DNA of 34,648 nucleotides, taken from the NCBI GenBank assembly GCA_016296205.1, contig JAEDJS010000016.1, forward strand, positions 1 to 34,648, given 5' to 3'. Below are positions 22,355-30,592 of this stretch, piece after piece. The translations under genes were made by a program, and so were the position numbers. Numbering within the stretch: the first letter of the stretch is position 1; each line of letters opens with the position of its first letter. A model generated the notes under the pieces. The model saw nothing but the letters and a program-made list of their open reading frames with translations. It was not told the DNA's origin and made no database searches. The stretch is from Treponema sp. Lineage in GTDB: Bacteria; Spirochaetota; Spirochaetia; Treponematales; Treponemataceae.

Positions 22355-23881
22355 TTATTTTTCTGCAGCCTGTCCGCTGGAACTAGTGCCTTTAATTCTG
22401 GAAAGATTATTCAAATCAAGGAGAATTGCAACACCGTTACTTGCAGTAGCAATAATTCCTTTTGAAGTAACTGTAATTGGTGTTTCTGGAGTTACAAACT
22501 CTGCACTTCTAAGCAACAGTTTAAGATTAGAATCATATTTAGCAACATTATATTTTCCATCTGTTGTAACAACACAGTAATAAGCATCGCCTTCATTTAC
22601 AAGAACAGAATATGGAGAAACAGTTTCATTGCTTTCTTTCTGAATTTCCATGTTTCCTGTATCAATAAGACAAAGTTTTACAGTACCATTTCCTGTATTG
22701 TCTCCTGCAATTGCCATAAACATTTCATCGCCATCATATTCAACTGGAATAATTGTTCTTCCACGAATAACAGTAACTGGACTCTGACGAATTGTTTCGC
22801 CAGTGATACCGTCAACTTTAACCATAGCACTCATCTGTTTGCTGCTGTCTGTTGTTTTAAGACCAATAACTGCATTTTTATTTGCGGCTTCTGCAAGGGC
22901 TTCTTCCAGTAATTTTTGCTGATCTTTGGCAATTTCTGTTCGTTCAAGTAAAGCTTCCTGCTGTTTTTTATCTGCTTTTTCCTGCTGTTCCTTAGCTTCC
23001 TGAGCTTTTTCTAATGCTTCGTCTTTTGCCTGTTTTGCGGCTTCCTGCTTTTCTACATTTGTAGGATCTGCAGCAGCTTCTTTTGCAGCTTCCTGAGCCT
23101 TTTTATTTGCTTCATTAGCATCTTTTGCAGCCTGCTGAGCTTTTTCTGTTGCTTCAACAGCTTCTTTTTCTTTAATTTCTACCATGTTCTTGCGTTCATC
23201 AACGCCTTTATCATCATCTTCCTGCATAGAACCAATTACTTCTTTGTCACTGATTACAGAAGTATCAATAGTAGAAAGGCCACCCTCTAAATCACTAATA
23301 GGAATAACAATTTGAGCCTGTCCTGCCCATTCAGAATATTTTTTAGAAAGACCACATTTTTCCTGACTAAGGTTTGAAAGAACTACATCCTTATACTTTC
23401 CCTTAAAATAATCAAGGTTCTTACGGTATACAGCATTATATACTGTAATGAAGGTTGCAATTGTTGACGCATCTTTTTCTGAATATCCGTAAGCTGATAT
23501 AAGATATGATGCAATAATAGTTCTTAAAATCTTAATATGGTCAACAGTAGCATTTGGGCCAATAACAAAAATGTCTGCATCAAGTTTTTTTGTATCAGAC
23601 GGATCAATACAGTGAATTACATAATATTTATCATTTGGATTATTAAAAGTTCCAGACTTTGCGGAATCCTTTGCAACAGTTCGTCCAATTCCGCTACCAA
23701 TTTCTTTAATTGAAGACATGGAATCAATTTTGGAATGAGGACCGTTATAGTTTTCAAAAACAACAACACCTTCCCCGCCAGCACTTTCAATTTCTGGTCT
23801 GTTTACTTTGACAGCAAAAGCTGTTGAAACAACAAAAAATGAAACCAATGAAACAACACAGATTTTACAAATTTTATTCAT
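22355..23881 (-). CDS. P83/100-family exported protein
   Basis: 508 residues with a signal peptide (KICKICVVSLVSFFVVSTAFA). Residues ~25-210 form a globular N-terminal domain; ~230-335 are a Lys/Glu/Ala/Gln-rich coiled coil (EKEAVEATEKAQQAAKDANE and similar); ~340-500 form a beta-rich C-terminal domain with propeller-like strands. This layout and the N-terminal domain with SAGGEGVVVFENY fit the spirochaetal P83/100 antigen family known from Borrelia and T. pallidum TP0486 (from memory). The function of the family is unknown; periplasmic or envelope location is likely. The SD GGAGG is 7 bases upstream. It is convergent with dnaB and divergent from another exported coiled-coil protein. Confidence 0.8.
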   Translation of the reverse strand: MNKICKICVVSLVSFFVVSTAFAVKVNRPEIESAGGEGVVVFENYNGPHSKIDSMSSIKEIGSGIGRTVAKDSAKSGTFNNPNDKYYVIHCIDPSDTKKLDADIFVIGPNATVDHIKILRTIIASYLISAYGYSEKDASTIATFITVYNAVYRKNLDYFKGKYKDVVLSNLSQEKCGLSKKYSEWAGQAQIVIPISDLEGGLSTIDTSVISDKEVIGSMQEDDDKGVDERKNMVEIKEKEAVEATEKAQQAAKDANEANKKAQEAAKEAAADPTNVEKQEAAKQAKDEALEKAQEAKEQQEKADKKQQEALLERTEIAKDQQKLLEEALAEAANKNAVIGLKTTDSSKQMSAMVKVDGITGETIRQSPVTVIRGRTIIPVEYDGDEMFMAIAGDNTGNGTVKLCLIDTGNMEIQKESNETVSPYSVLVNEGDAYYCVVTTDGKYNVAKYDSNLKLLLRSAEFVTPETPITVTSKGIIATASNGVAILLDLNNLSRIKGTSSSGQAAEK

Positions 23882-24164
23882 TTAAAATCCTCCGAATTTT
23901 CGGTTGTCTGAAAAAGATTTATTTAGATCAAAAATTTTCAGATATTTTATTTAATTATAACCCATAAACAGTTAAAAAAAAAGCATTATTTTATAGAAAA
24001 ATTGATAAATTTTATTCATCTGCATTATTATTTTTTGTTAACAAGGCAGATTTTTTTACCGATAATATGAATAAGGTTTATTGTATTTAAAAAAAACTGA
24101 GAAATAAAATCAAATATTTGACGGAATCAAATACCTAGAATATAATTTTACAAGGATAAAACTT
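23882..24164. other. AT-rich divergent intergenic region (283 bases)
   Basis: It separates the divergent P83/100 and ankyrin-rod genes. On the minus strand TATAAT in GGGTTATAATT (near 23955-23965) is a plausible -10 for P83/100, without a clear -35. ATCTGC/GCAGAT (24018-24051) followed by seven T is terminator-like but has a 22-base loop. The rightward promoter is listed separately. I see no ORF or RNA gene. Confidence 0.5.
24118..24146 (+). promoter_or_regulatory. Promoter of the ankyrin-rod gene
   Basis: TTGACG, 17 bases, TATAAT. Start expected near 24153; the SD AAGGA follows almost at once, so the leader is about 12 bases. Confidence 0.8.
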
Positions 24165-27113
24165 ATGAACAGACTAAAGAAGATTATTGCAATTTCATTT
24201 ATTTTTACTCTATCAATTTTTTCTGCACTGGCAAAAAAAGCAAATTATTATATTTCACTGGCACAGAGCGGACCAATAAAAGACATTGAACGGGAAATTG
24301 CTGGTAATCCAGGCCTTGTAAACCAGACTTTTGAATCAAATAAAGAAACATTCCTTATGCTTGCTCTTAGATATGACCGGGAACTTCCGATTATTGAACT
24401 TCTTGTAAAAAACGGCTCAAATTTGAACGCAAAAGCAAAAAATAAAAGAACACCAGTTATGTATGCTTCTCAATTCAGTTCAAAAGCAGATGTAATGGAT
24501 TATATCTGTACAGCTGGAGCTTCAACTAGAAAATCAAGACAGTCAAGATTATTTGCAGTAGATGCAGAAGGAAACACAGCATTTGACTATGGGAGAAAGA
24601 ATCCTCAGTCGGACATTATTCTGCAGGTTATGGAAAAATATGCCTCAGGAAAGGAAGCCGATTACATAAGTTACGAAACAAAATACAAAGCTGATGCAAA
24701 AAACAAAAAAATTGCCCAGGCAAACGATGCAAAATCAAAAGAAGACGAAAAAAAGAAAACTAGAAAATCAAATTCTTCTATAAAAACAACACAGGCACAG
24801 TTCGACCCAAATTCCACAGTTAATTCAAAACAAAAAGCAGAAGAAGAACTTGCACTTGCTATAGAAAAACAAAATCAGGAAAAAGCAAAAGCCCAGGAAG
24901 AACAGAAACTGGCAGAAGCTCAACGGCAGAAAGAAGCTCTGGAAGAACAGGAACGGATTGCACGGGAAAAAGAAATCCAGAGAATGGCAGAAGAAAACAG
25001 ACTTAACTCTATAGAAGAAGAAAATCACCTGGCACTTCTGGCTCAACAGGAAGAAGAACAAAGACTTGCCCGGGAAGCACAGGAAAAAGCAGAAAGAGAA
25101 AAACAGGAAAAACTTCTTAAAGAACAGGAAGAATTAAAAGCCGCAGAAGAACAGCTTGCTATGGCAGAAAAAATGGAAGCAATGCAGAAAGAATTTGAAC
25201 GCCAGGAAGCAGAAAGAATCGCAGAAGAACAGAAGCTTGCAAAAGAATTAGAAGAAGCCAGACGTCTTGAAGAAGAAAGAATTGCAATAGAAGAACGCAA
25301 AAAGATTCAGAAAGAAAAGCTTCTGGAAGCAAAAAAAGAACTGGAACGTCTTGAAGCAAAACGAATTGCCGAAGAAAAACTGTTAGAAGAAGAAAGAATT
25401 GCAGAAGAACAGAAACTTTCAAAAGAAATAGATGGAGCCACACCTCTTGAAGAAGAAATAATTGCAGAACTTAACACCATCCAGGAAGAACAACTTGCAG
25501 CAGAAAAAGCTGAGCAGGAACGGCTTGCAGAAATAGCAGAAATTGAACGGCTTGCACAGGAAAAAATAAAAGCAGAAAAAGAACTGCAGGAAAGAATTGC
25601 TCAGGAAAAACTTGACGCAGAAAGAAAAGAAGCAGAACGACTTGCAAGAATTCAGGCAGAAGCAGAACGTATAGCAAATGAAAAAATTGCTGCAGAAAAG
25701 GCAGAAAGAGAAAGAATCGAGGCAGAAGAAAAAGCCCGTCAGGAAGAATTGGCAGAAATTCAGCGTCTTGCAGAAGAAAAAATTGCTGCAGAAAAAGCAG
25801 AACGGGAACGCCTTGAAGCAGAACGACTTGCTGCAGAACAGGCAGAACGGGATCGCCTTGAAGCAGAACGACTTGCCGCAGAACAGGCAGAACGGGATCG
25901 CCTTGAAGCAGAACGACTTGCTGCAGAAAAACTTGAAGCAGAAAGAATTGCAGAAGAAGAACGTCTAGCAAGAATTGCAAAAGAAGCAGAACAGATAGTT
26001 GCCCAGCAAAGAGAAAAAGAGAGACTGGAAGCTGAACGAGCAGAAGCAGAAAGATTAGAAGCACAGCGAATTGCAATGGAACAGCTGGAAGCAGAAAAAG
26101 CAGAAGCTCAAAGAATAATTGAAGAAAACAATCGTATTGCTCAGGAACAGATAGAACAGCAGAAGTTAGAGCTTGAGCGGCTAAAAGCAGAAGCAGAAAA
26201 AATTGCCCAGGAAAACAAACTTGCAGCAGAACGTGCTGAAGCAGAAAGAATTGCAGCTCAACAGGCACTGGAAATGCAGAAACAGGAAGCCCAGAAAATT
26301 GCCGAAGAAAAAGCAGAATCAGAACGCCAGGCAGCTGAGCAGGAAAAACAGACTCAGGAGCTTCTTGCAGAAAATTTAATACAGGCAGAAAATAACCTTA
26401 GTTCAAATATGCAGATATTCGATGAGCCGGAAGTTGAACTTGCAGTTGAAGAGCCATCAGTAAAAGAAGAAGAACTTACAAATTTTGTAAAAATTCAGAA
26501 TCCTGATGAGCAGGACTCAAATGGTGTTACTCTACTTATGAAAGCCTGTATGGCTGGAAATGACTGGGATGTTGAAAATCTTCTTGCCAATAATGCAAAC
26601 GTTAACATCAGAGACAGAGATGACTGGACTGCACTTATGTATGCTGTAAGATATCAAAACAGCGTAGAAGTTGTAAACAAACTTATTCAGAAGGGAGCAT
26701 TGCTTAGAGTAAGAAACAAATACAATTCAACTCCTCTCCTCTTTGCAGGAAACTATACACAGAATCCGGAAATTTTAAATATCCTCCTTAAAAACAGATC
26801 TGTGGCAGAAGAAGAAGTGTTTAAATCATTCATTATGACAATAACAAATAACAATGGTTCAAGCCACGTAAAAGTACTTAAAGCAAAGCTGTTTATCAAT
26901 ATGGGAATTGACATTAACCGTACATGGAAAGGAATGACACCTCTTATGTATGCAGCAAAATATTCCAGCTCAACAGAAGTAATCAAACTCCTGTTGGACA
27001 ACGGCGCAAAAAACAGTACAATAAACAGTGAAGGAAAAACTGCATTTGATTATGCAAAAAATAATCCAAAACTCACAAAAGATTCAACTTACTGGAAATT
27101 GAATTCAAACTAA
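24165..27113 (+). CDS. Exported ankyrin - charged alpha-helical rod - ankyrin protein
   Basis: 982 residues with a signal peptide (MNRLKKIIAISFIFTLSIFSALA). Residues ~30-130 hold N-terminal ankyrin-type repeats (ETFLMLALRYDRELPIIELL, KNKRTPVMYASQFSSKADVM). A Lys/Ser-rich segment (~165-220) leads into a rod at ~222-745 made almost only of Glu, Ala, Lys, Arg, Gln, Leu and Ile. Its only Gly and Pro are in DGATP near 425. An acidic linker follows, then C-terminal ankyrin repeats at ~783-980 (NGVTLLMKACMAGNDWDVENLL, DDWTALMYAVRYQNSVEVV, KGMTPLMYAAKYSSSTEVI). Each end probably binds a partner with the rod as spacer, resembling TolA-like or spanning proteins in style only. No catalytic motif; no named family recognised. 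Confidence 0.88.
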   Translation: MNRLKKIIAISFIFTLSIFSALAKKANYYISLAQSGPIKDIEREIAGNPGLVNQTFESNKETFLMLALRYDRELPIIELLVKNGSNLNAKAKNKRTPVMYASQFSSKADVMDYICTAGASTRKSRQSRLFAVDAEGNTAFDYGRKNPQSDIILQVMEKYASGKEADYISYETKYKADAKNKKIAQANDAKSKEDEKKKTRKSNSSIKTTQAQFDPNSTVNSKQKAEEELALAIEKQNQEKAKAQEEQKLAEAQRQKEALEEQERIAREKEIQRMAEENRLNSIEEENHLALLAQQEEEQRLAREAQEKAEREKQEKLLKEQEELKAAEEQLAMAEKMEAMQKEFERQEAERIAEEQKLAKELEEARRLEEERIAIEERKKIQKEKLLEAKKELERLEAKRIAEEKLLEEERIAEEQKLSKEIDGATPLEEEIIAELNTIQEEQLAAEKAEQERLAEIAEIERLAQEKIKAEKELQERIAQEKLDAERKEAERLARIQAEAERIANEKIAAEKAERERIEAEEKARQEELAEIQRLAEEKIAAEKAERERLEAERLAAEQAERDRLEAERLAAEQAERDRLEAERLAAEKLEAERIAEEERLARIAKEAEQIVAQQREKERLEAERAEAERLEAQRIAMEQLEAEKAEAQRIIEENNRIAQEQIEQQKLELERLKAEAEKIAQENKLAAERAEAERIAAQQALEMQKQEAQKIAEEKAESERQAAEQEKQTQELLAENLIQAENNLSSNMQIFDEPEVELAVEEPSVKEEELTNFVKIQNPDEQDSNGVTLLMKACMAGNDWDVENLLANNANVNIRDRDDWTALMYAVRYQNSVEVVNKLIQKGALLRVRNKYNSTPLLFAGNYTQNPEILNILLKNRSVAEEEVFKSFIMTITNNNGSSHVKVLKAKLFINMGIDINRTWKGMTPLMYAAKYSSSTEVIKLLLDNGAKNSTINSEGKTAFDYAKNNPKLTKDSTYWKLNSN
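25797..25931 (+). repeat. 45-bp in-frame tandem repeat, three copies
   Basis: Units at 25797-25841, 25842-25886 and 25887-25931 encode AER[ED]RLEAERLAAE[QK]. Units 1 and 2 differ at two bases, and unit 3 diverges only near its end. Near-identity at DNA level indicates recent expansion inside the rod. Confidence 0.92.
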
Positions 27114-27128
27114 GGAATTAGATTTTAA

Positions 27129-27683
27129 ATGCGGATTACAGGCGGAAAATTAAAAGGAAGATATACAACTTGTCCCGACGGAAAAATGGCAATCAGACCG
27201 GCAATGGACAGAATGCGGGAGAGTATTTTTAGTATACTTGATCCGGAACTGGCAGATAAAAGTTTTCTGGATCTGTTCAGCGGTTCTGGAACAATTGCAC
27301 TGGAAGCTGTAAGCCATGGAGCAACTGATGTAAGTCTTTGCGAAATGGATAAGGCAAAAGCAAAAACAGTTTTAGAAAATGTAAAAATGGCAGAAGAAGT
27401 TGGAGTAAAAATTAAATGTCATTTTATGGCAGTTGAACTTTTTCTTAAACGGGTTAAAGGTTCCTTTGATTATATTTTTTTTGATCCACCATTTCCCTAC
27501 AAATTCAGGCTTGAATTACTCCAGACAGTTGATAAGCGCAATCTGTTGAATAAAGGCGGCAAAGTTATGTGCCATCATCCAAGTGAAGACCCTCTCCCGG
27601 AAACAATTGGAAGCTTAAAAAGAGTTGACCAGCGAGTTTACGGACGTTCAATAGTTGATTTTTATTCAATTTCTGAACTTTAA
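27129..27683 (+). CDS. rsmD: 16S rRNA (guanine966-N2)-methyltransferase
   Basis: A 184-residue RsmD. It opens MRITGGKLKGR, then RPAMDRMRESIFSIL (the family's RPT..R.RE..F block), motif I FLDLFSGSGTIALEAVSHGA and the catalytic FFDPPF. It methylates the exocyclic amine of G966 in 16S rRNA using SAM. The SD (AAGGA) is ~12 bases upstream and weak in position. It follows the ankyrin-rod gene by 15 bases, so it may be read from that promoter. Confidence 0.92.
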   Translation: MRITGGKLKGRYTTCPDGKMAIRPAMDRMRESIFSILDPELADKSFLDLFSGSGTIALEAVSHGATDVSLCEMDKAKAKTVLENVKMAEEVGVKIKCHFMAVELFLKRVKGSFDYIFFDPPFPYKFRLELLQTVDKRNLLNKGGKVMCHHPSEDPLPETIGSLKRVDQRVYGRSIVDFYSISEL

Positions 27684-27726
27684 CTCCCTTGAAGAATAAC
27701 GCTACTTGTGATAATATATTCAAACG

Positions 27727-28065
27727 ATGAAAGATGATTTAAAAAAACAGATTGACAATACACCAATCGCTGAAGGCTTCATCAAAGTTACAGACTCCCC
27801 AGTTACAGGAATTCTTCCGGAACAGAAAGTTGCATTAAACCGTAAAGGGAATGAACTGTTTAACAGTGGAAAAATTGACCAGGCCAAAAGAATCTTCATC
27901 ACAACAGGTTATTCCGACGGACTTACAAGAGTTGGCTGTGTTTACGAAGAAGAAAACAAAGAAATCGACGCATTAAAAATGTTTCTTCTGGCTCATAACA
28001 AAAAAAAATCAGACCATATTCTTGAAAAGGCTGCAAGTGTTATATCTGAATTAATTAAAGAATAA
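27727..28065 (+). CDS. Small TPR-like helical protein
   Basis: A 112-residue cytoplasmic protein. The centre reads KVALNRKGNELFNSGKIDQAKRIFITTGYSDGLTRVG, a TPR-like helix pair, followed by EEENKEIDALKMFLLAHNKKKSDHILEKAASVISELI. No signal peptide. It is the neighbour of a larger TPR protein, 38 bases downstream, and the two may cooperate. No SD is visible; TATATT lies exactly 6 bases before the ATG, so a leaderless mRNA is possible. Function unknown. Confidence 0.78.
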   Translation: MKDDLKKQIDNTPIAEGFIKVTDSPVTGILPEQKVALNRKGNELFNSGKIDQAKRIFITTGYSDGLTRVGCVYEEENKEIDALKMFLLAHNKKKSDHILEKAASVISELIKE

Positions 28066-28103
28066 AATATTTTAAAATATTTATTTAAAAAGGAACCATA
28101 TAA

Positions 28104-29240
28104 ATGGAAAACGAAGATTTTAAAAACGAGATTTCTGAACCGGATTTTGGACAAAATAACGAAATCAGTGAATTGTCAAAATCAGGATATGCAGCGCTCC
28201 GGGAAAACAAAATTGAAGACGCCATCACCATCTTTAAAAGTATTCTTGATATGGAAGAAAACAACAACTATGCTTTAGTAGGTCTTGGGGATTCTGAACG
28301 CAAAAGAAATAACTTCAGTTCTTCAATTGAATACTATTCAAAATGTTTATCATATCATCCTGGAAATAACTACGCACTTTTTGGACTGGCAGACTGTTAT
28401 AAAGCTGTTAATCAGTTAAGCAAAGCAATAGAAATCTGGGAACAGTATCTTATTCAGGATGACAGAAATATCACTGTTTTGACTCGTGTTGCTGATGCAT
28501 ACAGAAAAATCAAGGATTTTAAAAAATCAAAATCACTTTATCTTAAAGTTCTTGAAATGGAAGAAAACAATGCATACGCATTAATCGGACTTGGTCACCT
28601 TAACTATGATTTTAAGGAATACAGAGATGCACTTTATTACTGGACAAAAATGTACAGCACAAATCCGGAAAGTGTTGATATCCGTGTTCTTACATCATTA
28701 GGAAACTGCCACAGAAAACTTAAGAGCTTTGAACGGGGTGTTCCTTTCTTTGAAAAAGCACTGGAAAAAGATCCTTTGAATTTCTATGCACTTTTTGGTC
28801 TTGCAGACTGCTACCGTGGGATGAACCAGCAATACCGTTCAATCCAATACTGGAACAAAATTCTTGAAATCGATCCAAACAATAAAGTAATTCTTACTCG
28901 TGCCGGTGATGCTTACAGAAATACTGGTGATTATAAACTGGCAACAGAATACTATAATAAGGCAATGTCAATTGATTTTGATGTTTACGCCGCACTTGGT
29001 CTTGCATTAATCAACAAAAGTGAAGGAAATTACACAGAAGCAATTAACAGATTGAATCAGCTTATTGAGGATGATCCAAAGAATTACAGGCTTTATATTG
29101 ATATTGCCGACTGTTATATGAAAATAAACGAAAAGCAGAAAGCAATAGAAATCCTGGAAAGTTTCCAGAAACAGGGGCTTAGAAGTCAGGCTATTTCTGA
29201 TATGCTTGACAAAATACATACAAACAGACCTCTCATTTAA
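28104..29240 (+). CDS. TPR-repeat protein, 378 residues
   Basis: No signal peptide, so cytoplasmic. After an acidic N-terminus (~25 residues) the chain is about ten consecutive 34-residue TPR units, recognisable by repeated YALxGLGD/YALFGLADCY and [AG]xAYRxxxDYKxA signatures: NNYALVGLGDSERKRNNFSS, NNYALFGLADCYKAVNQLSK, NAYALIGLGHLNYDFKEYRD and NFYALFGLADCYRGMNQQYR. The units resemble each other, pointing to internal duplication. A protein-interaction scaffold; partner unknown. The SD is AAGGA. Its stop overlaps the rlmN start (TAATG). Confidence 0.9.
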   Translation: MENEDFKNEISEPDFGQNNEISELSKSGYAALRENKIEDAITIFKSILDMEENNNYALVGLGDSERKRNNFSSSIEYYSKCLSYHPGNNYALFGLADCYKAVNQLSKAIEIWEQYLIQDDRNITVLTRVADAYRKIKDFKKSKSLYLKVLEMEENNAYALIGLGHLNYDFKEYRDALYYWTKMYSTNPESVDIRVLTSLGNCHRKLKSFERGVPFFEKALEKDPLNFYALFGLADCYRGMNQQYRSIQYWNKILEIDPNNKVILTRAGDAYRNTGDYKLATEYYNKAMSIDFDVYAALGLALINKSEGNYTEAINRLNQLIEDDPKNYRLYIDIADCYMKINEKQKAIEILESFQKQGLRSQAISDMLDKIHTNRPLI

Positions 29241-30292
29241 TGCTGGGAACTCCTATGTCAGAATTGATCACTCTTTCAGAACTTTTGCCTGAAGAAATTT
29301 CAGAAAAACTTGAACTTTCTCAAAAATTCCGAGGGAAACAAATTTTCCAGTGGATAGCAAAAGGTGTTTCAGAATTTGACCAAATGACAAATCTAGACAA
29401 AAATCTCAGAAACCAGCTCAAACAAAAATCAAGAATTTTTTCTACAAAAATAACAAAACTTCTGGAGGATCCTGACGGAACAATTAAACTCCAGATAACT
29501 CTTAATGACGGACTTTGCATAGAAACAGTTCTGCTTATAGATAAAGAAGGAAGAAAAACAGCATGTGTAAGCTGCCAGGCCGGATGTGCAATGAAATGTG
29601 CATTCTGTATGACAGGTACACTGGGGCTGGCAAGAAATTTAACCGGCGGCGAAATTGTAGAAGAATTCCTGCATCTGGAAAAAATTGCCGGTCATCTTGA
29701 TAACATTGTTTTTATGGGCATGGGAGAACCTATGCAGAATCTTCCAGGCATCAGAAAAGCGCTGGAAATACTTACTCACAAAGATGGAAGAAATTTAAGC
29801 ACCAGACGTATTACACTAAGCACCTGCGGATTAACAAAAGGTATTTATGATCTTGCAGACAACGGGCCTCACATGCGCCTGGCATTGTCATTAACAACAG
29901 CAGATCCGGAATTACGTGAAGAATTAATGCCAAGTGCAAAAGGAAACCCTCTGCCGGAATTAAAAAAAGCCCTTTCCTACTATACAAAAAAAACAGGTAA
30001 ACGAGTTACTCTTGAAGCAGCCTTGTTAAGCGGTAAAAACACAAGTATAGAAAGTGCCAGAAACATGGTAAATTTTGCCCGGGGACTAAACGTTTATATA
30101 AATTTAATTCCGTGGAATGAAGTTGAAGGCCTTGATTTTAAAACACCAACCCATGCAGAATGCAAAAAATTTTCTGATTATCTTGTAACCCAGGGGCTAA
30201 ATGTTAATTTAAGAGTTAGAAGAGGTGAAAAAATCGGTGGTGCATGTGGCCAATTAGGAAGTACAGTGAGCAATTCAATGAAAAAAATTTAA
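29240..30292 (+). CDS. rlmN: Dual-specificity 23S rRNA/tRNA adenine-C2 methyltransferase RlmN
   Basis: A 350-residue radical SAM enzyme. The cluster motif is CAMKCAFC (Cys116, 120, 123), followed by MGMGEPMQNL and STCGLTKGI; the C-terminal methyl-carrying Cys is in GGACGQLG (~336). RlmN makes m2A2503 in 23S rRNA and m2A37 in some tRNAs. The start at 29240 overlaps the previous stop (TAATG), suggesting coupling; an ATG at 29255 (MSELITLSELLPEEI) with GGGA upstream is an alternative that removes five residues. Confidence 0.95.
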   Translation: MLGTPMSELITLSELLPEEISEKLELSQKFRGKQIFQWIAKGVSEFDQMTNLDKNLRNQLKQKSRIFSTKITKLLEDPDGTIKLQITLNDGLCIETVLLIDKEGRKTACVSCQAGCAMKCAFCMTGTLGLARNLTGGEIVEEFLHLEKIAGHLDNIVFMGMGEPMQNLPGIRKALEILTHKDGRNLSTRRITLSTCGLTKGIYDLADNGPHMRLALSLTTADPELREELMPSAKGNPLPELKKALSYYTKKTGKRVTLEAALLSGKNTSIESARNMVNFARGLNVYINLIPWNEVEGLDFKTPTHAECKKFSDYLVTQGLNVNLRVRRGEKIGGACGQLGSTVSNSMKKI

Positions 30293-30302
30293 TAAATTTT
30301 TC

Positions 30303-30331
30303 TTGATAATTTGCAAAAGTGAATATATAAT
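30303..30331 (+). promoter_or_regulatory. Promoter of the HMA-like mini-protein gene
   Basis: TTGATA, 17 bases, perfect TATAAT. Start expected near 30338. Directly upstream, an A/T-only hairpin (30283-30301) overlaps the rlmN stop and may weakly terminate. Confidence 0.8.
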
Positions 30332-30381
30332 TATAGTATTAACGATTGGCAAAAAGTCAATCTAAACCAGGAGACATTGGA

Positions 30382-30582
30382 ATGCAGAAAAAGATTTACG
30401 TAACAGGCATGGATGATGAAGGAACAGCAGCAAAAGTTAATGACGCAGTAAAAGCAGTTGCTGGAGTTACAGCAGTTGTAGCCAGTGTTGAAAAATGCCA
30501 AGTTTGTGTTGATTTTGACGGAGCAAGTGAAGATGCTATCAGTGCTGCAATCAGTTCTTGTGGCGTAATTCCACTCTGTTAA
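30382..30582 (+). CDS. HMA-like ferredoxin-fold mini-protein lacking the usual metal site
   Basis: 66 residues from the ATG at 30382, which has AGGAG 8 bases upstream and lies downstream of the predicted transcription start; an in-frame TTG at 30346 is too close to that start and has no SD. The pattern follows a heavy-metal-associated domain: strand KKIYVTGM, helix AAKVNDAVKAVAGVTAVVASV, strand VCVDFDG, helix EDAISAAISSCGV. The GMTCxxC site is replaced by GMDDEG. A CxxC occurs instead in the middle (KCQVC), with further Cys at SSC and at the C-terminus. It could bind a metal differently or act as a redox or assembly partner. It heads a cluster with the dehydrogenase and LeuD-like genes. Confidence 0.8.
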   Translation: MQKKIYVTGMDDEGTAAKVNDAVKAVAGVTAVVASVEKCQVCVDFDGASEDAISAAISSCGVIPLC

Positions 30583-30592
30583 TTAAAAAACT

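Noticed and set aside
24018..24057. Inverted ATCTGC/GCAGAT followed by seven T
   Set aside because: Six-base stem with a 22-base loop and no gene ending nearby; probably chance in AT-rich DNA.
25471..26268. A 265-codon minus-strand frame rich in Leu/Phe/Val
   Set aside because: It is the antisense of the Glu/Ala-rich rod; GAA and GCA codons read backwards give TTC and TGC, so long open frames arise automatically. No SD or promoter.
30346..30381. TTG start that would lengthen the HMA-like protein by 12 residues
   Set aside because: It lies within about 8 bases of the predicted transcription start and has no SD, while the ATG at 30382 has AGGAG at good spacing.
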